64,000 nucleotides of DNA from assembly GCA_019009955.1 (NCBI GenBank), contig CM032232.1, positions 71,427,501 through 71,491,500 of the forward strand, read 5' to 3'. The notes beneath the pieces are model-generated. The model was not told the origin of the DNA, ran no database searches, and saw nothing but the letters and a program-made list of their open reading frames with translations. The DNA comes from Riptortus pedestris (lineage: Eukaryota > Arthropoda > Insecta > Hemiptera > Alydidae). Within the stretch, counting starts at the first letter, position 1. Each line of letters begins with the position of its first letter. The position numbers and the translations under genes are program-made. Positions 49,816-61,401 of this stretch are shown one piece after another.

Positions 49816-50265
49816 TTCAAATCAAATGTCCCCTATGCATGGGCACTAATGTACAAGTTGTTAAGAAATAAATCTTACATTAAATATTCGTCGCCAAGCT
49901 TGCTGGAGGCAGTAGATGAAGAAAGGCATTCCCTTAGACTGTATAAACTGTCGAAAGGATTTATCGATCACCTTCTCTATGATTTCTTCTCTGAGTTGAA
50001 GTATCATCAAATCCACATTATTAGCATGCTGTACATCGATTCTGGAAAGTTTTACGTTCTTTGTTTAAAAAAAATAAAGTATGAAGTAAAAGTAAAATAT
50101 TGTGGTAGGTTTTATTTCAATGTTTTCACCAATAAAACATTTTATTTTCATATCCCTAACTGTTTTCTAACCCAATCACCAGTCGTCAGTCTAGTGAGTC
50201 GCCACAACCAAAAGATAGAAGGAATCTCCAATAAACGTGTTCTACCTTATACTCCTAATATATGA
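49762..50265 (+). other. longest open frame (167 codons), unrecognised, partly antisense to a LINE
   Basis: The first ~17 codons are antisense to the RNase H region of the LINE copy ending at 49815. From about 49816 on, the sequence is unique, with a continuous frame containing SLLEAVDEERHSLRLYKLSK and an aromatic-rich C-terminal half (FYFNVFTNKTFYFHIPN). No family, signal peptide or splice context is recognised. A chance ORF of this length is possible once in a window of this composition, so coding status is open. Confidence 0.2.
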
Positions 50266-50935
50266 GACAATAAAAAGTTTTAGCAAGCACCATCGGTTTA
50301 AAATTTATACAGTTACCTACGTAGGCCCCCAAAAAACCTCATAGAAATCTTCGTTCCGTTTTTGAGTGATAGCGTAACAAAGACAGATCTGGTTTTCAAT
50401 TTTGATGGCATTTTTCTTAGAATGGCCTGAAACGTGAACAAAATTTATACCCACAGAATTTACGTAAAAAAGCATCTCACGCAGGGCTGCGTTAACTACG
50501 ATTTCCCACGCCCGTCTAGCATTTGCATTTACCTCAAAACGTAAAATTTCAATGAGAAGAATTTTTGATATTTAGGATTCAAATAAAGTGCTTTATAGTT
50601 TAACAGAATATTGTAAATATGACATGAGTAGGAGTGGGAATTTACTGAAGGTCGAAAACTAAAAAATGCAAATATCTGGGTTAATAATCAAGATAGCGAA
50701 ATAACGTACATATCAACGTTTATAGAACATTACATTTGCAATAAGATTGCTTCTATACAATTTTTCGATCCGACTCATAATAACGAAGATATTAGGAATT
50801 TTCGATTTCAACCCCCCCACTCCCACTTGTCAGATTCCAGTCATTAACGAACTTGATCTTTAGTTTTACATAAAACGTTTAAATGTCGAGTTTGGTAACT
50901 AACAAACAAAAATTGCGATCGATAGAGCGTTAACC

Positions 50936-50991
<56 letters not shown>

Positions 50992-50999
<8 letters not shown>

Positions 51000-51852
51000 A
51001 AATTTCCATGTCACAATGTTAGTTACCGTACTCCTCCGAAACGGCTTTACCGATTTTTACCAAATTTTATATGCGTATTCAGTAGGTCTGAGAATCGGCT
51101 ACTATTTATTTTTCATACCCCTAAGTGATAAGGGTTGTTCACCCTTAACATTTTTTTTTTTAATTTTTGGACGAAATTTTTTGTTTTTATTTTTTTATAA
51201 TGTGGCATTGAAACATACATACAACCCTAGATTTTTACTTTTTTATCACCAACCCCTATTTTTTTTATAGCAATTTTAGTAATTTAATCATCCCGCTCGA
51301 TAACTGATCAATTATAGTGTTTTTAACTGTACTTCGATAAAAATTTCCCTTAGCCTAAATATTATATATATAATATATGCTCAAACGAATTCAGTTTTCG
51401 ATTAGATTGGCATTTGCAATGACAATCAACAAATCCCAAGGCCAAACGATGTCTATTTGTGGCTTAGATTTGAGTACACCATGTTTTTCACACGGACATG
51501 ATCTCGAGTGGGTAAACCATCCAGTTTGTTTGTGCTCGCTAAAGATGGGCTAACAAAAAATATTGTTCACGCTATAGCATTAAAAGATTGATGTTGTTTG
51601 TTAGTGTTACTGTCGTAATTAATATGTGATATGTAATTTTAAGAAATAAAATAATAATAATTTAAAAATAATATTGTTTGGCGTTTGTTATTTTTATATT
51701 CCCTTATCGTTCATAGCGCTCCATGCCTATTTCATGCATATACCACATACTTTCACACTTATAATAAGTAAGTTACTTTTTGTCTACACTAGAATTTATC
51801 TAGAAACTAGAAATAATTTATAAGGCAAAACAACGTTTGCCGGGTCAACTAG
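50992..51852 (+). mobile_element. Helitron remnant keeping the helicase 3' end
   Basis: Left end as in 9432-10050; hairpin GGCAAA/TTTGCC at 51824-51829/51836-51841; terminus CTAG at 51849-51852. It carries the C-terminal piece of a Helitron Pif1-like helicase (51383-51591). It lies within the (TA)n tract of a HINE-like element whose two halves flank it (50465-50991 and 51853-51914), which dates the insertion after that element. Confidence 0.8.
51383..51591 (+). pseudogene. Helitron Pif1-like helicase, C-terminal fragment
   Basis: [20 protein letters not shown] then [18 protein letters not shown] is the conserved helicase motif V region ([13 protein letters not shown]). A small deletion/frameshift follows, where QLYVA is expected. 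The other frame then reads [20 protein letters not shown] and ends with stop TGA at 51589-51591. The enzyme role in the family is unwinding during rolling-circle transposition; this fragment is non-functional. Confidence 0.85.
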
Positions 51853-51914
51853 TATATATATGTATTTGTCGGTTGACGTGGTTTTTGAAATTCTTTAAGG
51901 GAAATCTGCTAAAA

Positions 51915-53111
51915 TAAGACAAACATTAGAGTTTTATTTATATAGATTTATACTGTCTAATTAAAGCTTAGCTCTAATGTCATGTTCCAAACCTGGATTC
52001 AGGGGTTAGGTTATATATTGACTTAATAGAATTATTTCAAACTTAGGTTGGTAATCTTAGTTTCCAGGGGAATCATGTAAATGCTGTAGGCATGGTTGGA
52101 TGATAATTAATAATTCCAATTTGCTTGCACTTTTGGCATTGTAAATGGCCAGGAAGACGTATCGTTTGGTTTAAAAACAATAAGGAGTATTGGTGAGACC
52201 TGGAGATCTTTTTTATTACCTAAAATACTTTTATTGCTTCCAGTGAGGATAAGGTACAAAAAAAGAATGCGACTTATTTATTGATAACATTCAGTCACGT
52301 AGGCACTTGAGTATAGTATAGGATGATAACTCTTCATTGAATTCCGGCTTGTATAAGCCTGGGCAAACCAAATGTATTTGGGTACCTTATACTTAAAACT
52401 TTAACAGCCTTGCAAAAATCAAAACGGAAGTAGCGTTTTTGATAGTTCTAAAGACACCACTCTCCAAAATTTCGAAATAGGTTCACTATGTTAAGATGTA
52501 TATATGGAAACCTTGTGAAATACTATATCAGAGCTATTAACATCAAAAGCATTCAAGTTTTCACTTAGGGTAGACCAAATAACTATATGACGGGAACAAA
52601 CTTACTCGTATAATGGCTCAAACCTAATATGTTCTTGTTCTGCCATGAAATTGTTATTGCCAAGTAAATGCTCCTATTACTTTCAAAATTATTGAAGCAT
52701 AAAAATTATTGCTATCCGCGGAGATCCTTGCTATCAATATGTACTTACAATAAACCTTACTTTTCAAATTGAACTACGTCATATTCTTCTGTGGCAACAG
52801 CCATTTAGATATCCTATTGGATGGCTGAATTTTGATAAGAAACATTATTTTGTTAATTAAACAAAACGAATAATTTACTTCTTCTACAATCGTTGTATAT
52901 TTATTTTTATATATACCTTTGGTTTTATTTAAAGGACAGTTCAAGTATTGCACCCAGTGATTATAAAGGAGGGAAAATTTGTTTACACCCGAGTATTGTC
53001 TCTAAGCGATCTGTTGTCAAGATAGCACTTGCTATTTATTGTACTGAGATTATTGTAGTGGGCACATATTCAATATTATTTTCGTTTTACTTTTGACCAA
53101 ACAATTTCAAA
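51915..53111. other. AT-rich DNA upstream of the ENKD1-like gene
   Basis: Contains whatever promoter the gene uses, but no TATA, initiator or GC-rich core can be singled out. Confidence 0.3.
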
Positions 53112-53157
53112 ATGAGTGCTATGGTATCCACTATCCAAAACTATATGTATGGAGCAG
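53112..53157 (+). CDS. ENKD1: ENKD1-like exon 1 (putative start)
   Basis: ATG at 53112 in the context CAAAATGAG opens 15 codons (MSAMVSTIQNYMYGA) and ends in phase 1 at GGAGCAG|GTATAT. The start is a guess: the exon might extend further 5' or a further 5' exon may exist. Splicing to exon 2 forms an Asp codon. Confidence 0.5.
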
Positions 53158-56100
53158 GTATATGCATTTTTTATTATATTAATTATCTTGCTTGTTTGCC
53201 ATGTGATTTCTAATTTTATTTATTTGATGTTTTAGACTTCTACTGTAAGCCACGGAAAAATTTTATCCAAGAAAACATGAAACGGATACAAAAGTTGCAA
53301 GTTCAAACGAAAGAAAAAGCTGCTTCAGCAAAGGTAATTTGCCCAGGTAATTATCTTGATCCAAATCAGTTTTCTCGTTAACCTATTTCTTCCAAATCTA
53401 TGTTTCAACCCAGACATCATTTTCTCTAAAGAATTTGTTGGTCTTAAGTCTACTGTTATTTTTAGGAAATTTGGGGGCTCAGGTTAGCTGTGTGAATTAA
53501 GGTGTTGGTCTTGATGAACAGTGTAAACCCAGCATTAAATGTTGATTCCTGACTTGGCAATAGGGATTTATTTGTGAAAAGCTCTCTTAATAATATCTGA
53601 AGTTCCACCCTGGCTAGAAAAGGTTGGTAACCTGGTTCCTTAGGTACTTGTAAGTTGGAATAACTCATTTTGATTTAGTTTGACATACTTAATTGGCTCT
53701 ATTCTTCTATCAACTGCAATATTATTATCATCTTCAATGAATGTAGGTAATTTTTTCTGTTTTGTTAATTAATTTTAGGTAATTAATATTTTCTGTTTTG
53801 TTCTTCTTTTGAACGAAAGTTTTGTTTTATATGGATTTTTCTTGGTCTTAAACGTTTTACAGTCGACCCTTTAGAACTTGATGCATTCATATTTATCCAT
53901 GGTCCATTGCAATGACATCAGAAATTCTCATGAAAGAACTGATTCTCTTATTGATCTACATAAGTTGGTTCCGTTATTTCCACTTTCATTATCGTCTTTC
54001 AATATGCGTACTCAACAGATAAGGAAACAGGGAGCACTTTGTCTTACACCTTTCTTAACTAACTTCTCTATTATATTTGTTTACATTTTTTTTTTTTTAA
54101 TTTTGAAATTCATCCCTCCAATCTATTCCTGTTTTTTTGTGTCCCTCTTATCTTCTGGTACAGAACCAAAGTAGTCATTATCAGCATATTTTCCTATTTT
54201 ATTTCTTGGCTAATATACTTCAATGGTATGTGACAGAAGGAATATATAATGTCTACAGTCCATTATGATAGCTTCCTTAAGTATCATTGTTTGACTTGTA
54301 AGCTTGGCAGGATTATTTTCACTCTTAGCAATTTTGATTGTCATATAAGAACCTCATACCCCCAAGTTTCTTTCTCAATCTCCCCGCCCTCTCTGTTTGT
54401 CTGCTATCAAATCCAATTGCTTTTAATATTATTCAAATTTGTCTCATTCATCTGTATCGGATATTTTCTCTAATATTCCAGGAGATCAGGATAGCCGTGT
54501 GAGTTAAGGCATGGTCTTAATAAACATGGCAAACCTAGAGTCCTGGGTTCGTTCCATGTCGGCAATTGGAATTTATTTAGAGATAAACTCACTAAGTAAA
54601 ACCCTAAGTCCCAATCTTGATTAGCCTTTTAGTACACACTGGATTATATAATTCATAACAGAACTTGCAATATTTCACTAGTAATAATGAAATTGTGGAA
54701 CGGTTCTATCCTTTTGAATGATTACATATTTCAGCTTTATCAAACAGTATTAGGCTTCTTTTTTCTTTTTTTTTCACTCAATTTCGTTATTTGTTTTTCC
54801 GTTTTCTTTCTCAGCATTTTCCTCATTCATTTGAGCTATTTGCATGAATTTGTTTCTCAAAAAAATACTAAAAATGTTTTGACAAAAAGATAAATGTTTT
54901 GACTATTCTATTTATTATGTGTCTTGCCTGTCTTTGTATTTAATAATTTTAAAGATACGTTTTTGTTTTTAGGCTAGCACCCAGAAAAGAAGTGCTAAGA
55001 GGAAAGTTGTGAAAAGGGGCATTGGTGATGGTGACTACATTATTCCAGAGCTATATTTGAGCTCTAGTAATAAGTTTGATGTACCAGTAACTCCTGAAAC
55101 TGAAATAGAACATCCTCGAATAAAAAATAAAGGTGCTGAGGCCACTTGTATTTGTTCACTTGTGGTGTATTTATTAACACATAGGCATACATGCATACAC
55201 AGACCTCTCATCTAACCTTAAACCCACAAATTCTATTCTTTAAGTTGATCTTTTTTAATAATTAAAAAGTGCAGACCCATAAAAACTGAAATAAGGTGGT
55301 TCTATTGCTATTAAAGCATTATCTGATTGGTTAATAAGCTAGAGAGCAATAAGAACGAGTCGAAAACAAATATTTTAGATTTCAGCGGATTGCTCCCATT
55401 CTTCTGAATAATTGGGATATTTTACCAGCCCCCTTGATATAGTTTTTAAGATTTTCTGTGGAGAAAAGTATTGACTGGTTTGGTAACATTGGGGAATTAA
55501 GTAAGAAACTAAAATCTCTTTGCTATTAAAATGTGTTAAGAAATATTTTCCATTGGAAACTATTACTAACTTTGGTTATTTCATAGCCACTTAACTTTTG
55601 GTGTCCAATGGGGTTACTCAAAAAATCATATTTTAATATTTAAATTGCTGAAGGGAGCAATAAGGTTTATATTCAACAGATAGTCGAGACTCCTGTCAGC
55701 CAATTTTAATAAAGGCATCAAAGTAGTAATGCCTTTATCTTCTATAGATAGGTACCAAACAATATTGTTAAAACATGAAATTGTTAAGACCCCAACCACA
55801 AACATAAATATTTTGAAAAAAAGCTTATCTTTTTCAGGGGTAAAACTCTTAAAATACAATACCCGAATATATTAATATATAAAACAAATATTCTTTGTTT
55901 AAAAATAAATTAATGAACTTCTTGTCTTAAGGATGTTTTTATACACAATATGAATACTACCAAAAATGTTTGATTATTAAATAAAACTATAAAGTATTGG
56001 TTATAAAAAATTGTCTTGTTATGGTGGAAACTAGTTTTATGTTAGTTATAAAGCTTGTCACTAAATTAAAAATACATGTTATATACTTATAGTGGTATAA

Positions 56101-59100
56101 TGTTAACAAAATTAGTTTACTATCTACAATTATTATATTGATAGATTTTTAAAATGTATTCAAGGAATTTGAGTTCATTTTATAACGAATGTACTATATA
56201 AGTAGTATTTAATAATATGTAAAGAAATTAATTGATATAGCATCAGTAATTTTTTTTATACACAGATATGCTTTTTTTCACTTACATGCTAAAATTGAAT
56301 TATGAAGTTTGTTCTAATTTATATACTAATTAATTTTTTCATTTACATCACATGTACATGCATGTATACACACCCATACCATATGCATGTCAGTTGGCAC
56401 CTTTCTTGCTGCACTTTTTGCACGAACACAAACGTCATCATCATACTTCATATCTAAATGTTCCATTTAAAACCAAATGGGTAAAATTGGGCTGAGGTTT
56501 ATAGAAGTGATAAAATATAAAATGTTAAATTTCTCAATTGTTATTTATCTGATTGAATTATTTTGTAAAGGCGATTAGTTTGTAAAGTTCTAAAATTTCT
56601 AATACATTTCACGCAACAACAAAATTAATAGTTACTTTTATTTTATAATTTCGGCTTTCAATAAACCCTTAATCTACTCACACAATTTTCACTTTTAAGT
56701 TATGATTTACTTGTCACGTCATAATCCAGCTAGTTTTTAAGTCTTTTTTACATGAGGTTAAATAAGGGTGAAAATGGTATCCAGAATTTGATTTCATTCT
56801 TGTGCTTGGCAAATTGGCTTAGTCTTCGCTGCCTCTCTATGATGGAATTTTCCTTTTTAGGCTTCTGTAGATTATATTTGATTGTGCATCAAAAATACTT
56901 ATTGTCAATAAAATTCACAAAGAAAAGTGAGAAAGTGCCTTTTGAAAAAGTCTGTTTATTTAGCTGTTCTGAGCACATATAGCAAAGTGTTCTTACGAAA
57001 GTATATTCTTTTTAAGGTTGTCAGACTTTACCTGATGCTAAAGATGCATACAGTAATGGTGTGATTATTTATTCAAGTGGAAGACCCTCTACTCCTCCTC
57101 CTCCAGAAGGGAAGAAAAATATATGCATTCAAGTAAATAATGATCAGCAAGCATCATTTGGCTTAGAGGATATACCACCAAAGCTTCTACCTGTTAAAGA
57201 AGTAAGCAATATGTTAATTTTGATTTTAGTTTTTTTCCCTCAATGATTATTGGTTCAAATGAAGAAAACTCTTATTTTTATCTCAGTTAATTAGAACCTA
57301 AAATATACTCAGATTATTTATTAAACAATAGATTTGGCTACATGGGTTGAGGCATGGGTACATCTGCCACTACCCTCAGTACGCTGAAAGTAAAAATAGG
57401 TGTAGGTTCGATGCCTGCCAAGAGATAGCATTAATTCATGACTTTGCTACCAGTGCACGCTAATGGATTAGTGTGAGTCTAGCAAGTAAACACTTAAGAC
57501 AGCTCCTTCAGATGACTAACAGTCTTAACTCTCAGAGATCCCGACCACATGCAGGGTGACACCTAGCGAACTGACCACTGACTCCTCGTGTTTAGGGTCC
57601 TGTCAGTCTACTGGAGACAACAATTCCTCATCTCATTCGAAGTGGCTAAAGATTTACAATGCCAACTCAAAGAAAAATATTAAGTAATGATGGTTAAACA
57701 CAACTCTTATAGAGTTTATTTGCTCCTATAGCTAATTGGGGCGGTTACCACCATTTTCTAGCCAGGGTGGGACTAAGGATTTTATTCAACAAGTCAGTCA
57801 CTAAATAAATTCCTATTGCCCAAGCAGGTACCAAACTCTCCACTCTAGGTTTACCATGTGCGATTAAATAGAAAGAGAATAAAAATATAATTATTCTGAC
57901 TAAATATTATCACCTTTTTTTATGTTTGTCAGGGAATTAACTGTCCTTATTTAATGAATGGCTTTATGAAAACCATAAAGCTTGTCAATTCAGGTTGACT
58001 TAGGAAATGAAATATATTGATTTCGAAATCTAAGCTGCAATTGAGCTTATGATTTATTAAATTCAGGCCAAATTAAACCAAATTTATTTTTCATTTTGTG
58101 AAAAAAGAAAAATCTAGCCTGAACTATAAGCCACCAAAAGTGCTTTAGAATTTTTAGAAGACTGCTCTTGAGGGAATTCAGATATTCAAGTACTCCCTTA
58201 TACAATTTCAAAAAAATTCTTTGTGTGCTTGACAAGCTTTTATTCATTAATAGCATAAATAATACCAAGAAGAGTGGTGGGTTTAGATGGAGAAATTTAA
58301 AAATTTTAAAAGCTGTATCTATTATTAAGAGTAAAATCGAAAAATGTAGTTTAAACAATCATGTTAACACATATATTCTGGAGTTGTTCTATACAATTTT
58401 TCTCTAACTCCAATATTGTCATTTATATTTTTTTGTTTTCAAACTTCAGTAAACCTCCACTCGTTTCCTGTGATTTTTGCAACAGATTTACTAAACATCT
58501 CAATAAGTTTAGTAATGGGGTGTGACAGTCCACCATATCGGAAATTGTTTAATTTATGTAACTCCGAAGTGACAGCAGAATACAAAAATGCCATATAGCA
58601 TATCTATGCATACCATGTGTAAATTATTAGAATGCAATTTCTTATTTCTATAAGAAAAAGTCCGTCACGCAGGGGCTGCGTAAACTAAGCAGATTTCCCA
58701 TGTGAAGTTTTACAATAGAGAAATCCACCTAATAACAACAGTAGTAGTAAGGAATATCTAAACCTATTCACGAGGGACGAATAGTTACCGAAACGGCCCT
58801 CACTAGCTCGGCGGAGAGTCCCGAACATAGCCGACTCCTGCAGACCATACGCATGCATACAAATGCAAATATCTCGGTTAATATTCAAGATACAGAATAA
58901 ATGTATAGAACAATATTTATGTAAATTTAAAATTTACAATAAGATTGATTCTATACAGTTTTTCAATCCGACGCATAATAACGGAGATATTTCGAATTTT
59001 CAAAAAATCCCCCCCTCTAACCCCCCCTCCCACTGGTCCGATTTCAGCTATTAACGAACTTGATCTTTCTTTTTACGTAAAACGCTTAAATATTAAGTTT

Positions 59101-59143
59101 GGTAACAATCAAACAAAAATTGCGACCGCTAGAGCGTTAACAG

Positions 59144-59181
<38 letters not shown>

Positions 59182-61322
59182 GAACGGACCTCATTTTCGT
59201 TATCTCCTGGGTAGGATCAATGGACATTTGAGGAAATTTTTCAAAACTCGCGTCATGAGTATGACCTCAATAGCTGATTTCCCTTAAGGGAAATCTGCTA
59301 AAAGAGCTTGGGTGTGTATGTTTTTAGGTGTGTTATTGGCTCATTATTCTAAAACAAGGCTAAGCAGGTTCTTTGACGGTAACGGTTCTTTCATCTTGTC
59401 TAAAATCAATGTAAAGTATTTTTTTGTTAAACAATTACTTACCTCACTGAACTCCATCTATCATCCAGAGCATCTTTATTAACTGATTAAAGTATTAATT
59501 GTGGCATTCTCTATTTTTCAGGATGGGAGAATCGATTATGTTAGATTAAATGCAATTGTTCCTATCAAACGAAAAGTCAATCCTACGAAACCTGATCCTA
59601 CTAAAGCTCCTGCAAATTACCAGAAAGGAGTTCTGCCTAAGTGAGTTTTATCTGCTGCCTTTATTTGTTATATTCAAAATATATTTATTTGTAGCTTAAC
59701 ATTTTGTAAATTCAAATGAATTATTTTGCCCTACATTGGCTATACCATAGCATGGATATGTTTATTTTTGTAAAATTGGGGGTGAGCTTCATGAGAATAG
59801 GGTGAACATTCTTTTCTGAGTATGACAATGCTAGATTGTCACACTTTCTTCTCCCACTAATATTGTGATTGTAATTATTTATTAACGTCCACTTTTTGCA
59901 ACTAAGGCTAATTGGGACGGGTTATCTACAGGTTGCCACCCTTTTCTAGCCAGTATAAGACTAAGGATTTTATTTAATGAATTCTATCAGGCGGGAATCG
60001 AACACGCCACTGTAGGATTGCCCTGTGAGATTAAAGACAACCCTTTAACTCACATGGCTACTCCCACTACTGTTATCCATCAAGTGATGTAATCAATTTA
60101 TTGCAATTTTGTATTTTTTCCTTAGCTGATTTCAATAATTGTTGTTTATTTATTAATGCCCCCATTTTGTGCTAATGATACATTTTGTTCAGTCGCCTTT
60201 GAATTGAATTTCCCGCGCTCGCTTAGTTCACAAACCCGTCACACATATGGAGATCACCAAGGCGGTGGCCCATATCAGAAACTACGGTGCTAGCTCAAGA
60301 AGGCACCGGCTGGTTTCAAGGGGAACAGTTAGTTGGGCCTTGTCCCTCTCCGGGGTCGTTTCTACCGCTACAGTAAAAGTTTACTCCGCTTCAAAGATAC
60401 AGTTCAGTTGGGATTCACCCGTTACACAGTTGGGATCTATTCCGCTCCAGAGTAGGGGCTTGTCCACTCTCCTGTATTGGTTCTACCGCTACAGTGTAAT
60501 AGTCTATCTTTCATCTCCCGCAACGCTACCATCATATACGGATTACCGCAACCAGTATTCACCAGCTAGAAGACATAATCCCATTGGGAACACAAAATAA
60601 CACCGGAAGAAGACTCCACTTCAAGGAAAGCATATGTTTCCCGCAGGCACCTATTCCCATTATAATGCTAGCATTATCTATGCAAACTGTTAAATGAGTA
60701 CTCATAATATAGGACCGATCGATCATTAAATTGTATATATATTATTGGCTTGCCGCTAAAGTATTTTATAAAGTTAAATTTCCTTTGTTTCTTTTTTCAA
60801 CCTCTATATCAATAAATGTTAATGTTTGGTTCAATAGACGTAAGGTTAGTTTCTAAATCAGCATTCTTTAGGATTTAAGTTGTATAAAATTAGCTGCCTA
60901 CTATAAAGTTTATTATATGTTGCTTATTCAATATATACTTGATTCTTTGGAGAACTCAAATAGTGACTTGTATTATTTCCCCTCATCTTTCCATAAAATA
61001 GTAAATATTTCAGTCTAATGCTCTCTTATTATTGCCTTTAAAAAGCTTCCCGCCTATACACATGTTATCCACTGGTTTTCACTCTTTTTCTAGCCTGGGT
61101 GGCTCTTATGATTCTTTTTAATGAGTTTTTCTACTAAATAAATGCTATTCCCCAGGAGAAATCGAACTCATGCCTCCATGTTTTGATAATATACAGAAGA
61201 TTATAAAACTCCGCTGTGGCATATTTTTAGCAGGACGTACTCATAACGTAGTTTTCGAAAAAAATTTCCTCAGATGTCTTATTGATCCTACCTAAGAGAT
61301 GACGAAAATGAGGTCCATTCAA

Positions 61323-61401
<79 letters not shown>

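Larger units (their letters stand above)
50465..51914 (+). mobile_element. HINE-like repeat split by a Helitron
   Basis: The left part, 50465-50991, runs from TCTCACGCAGGGCTGCGTTA to (TA)n. The right part, 51853-51914, has TGGTTTTTGAAATTC and TTTAAGGGAAATCTGCTAAA. The Helitron at 50992-51852 sits between them in the (TA)n tract. Confidence 0.82.
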
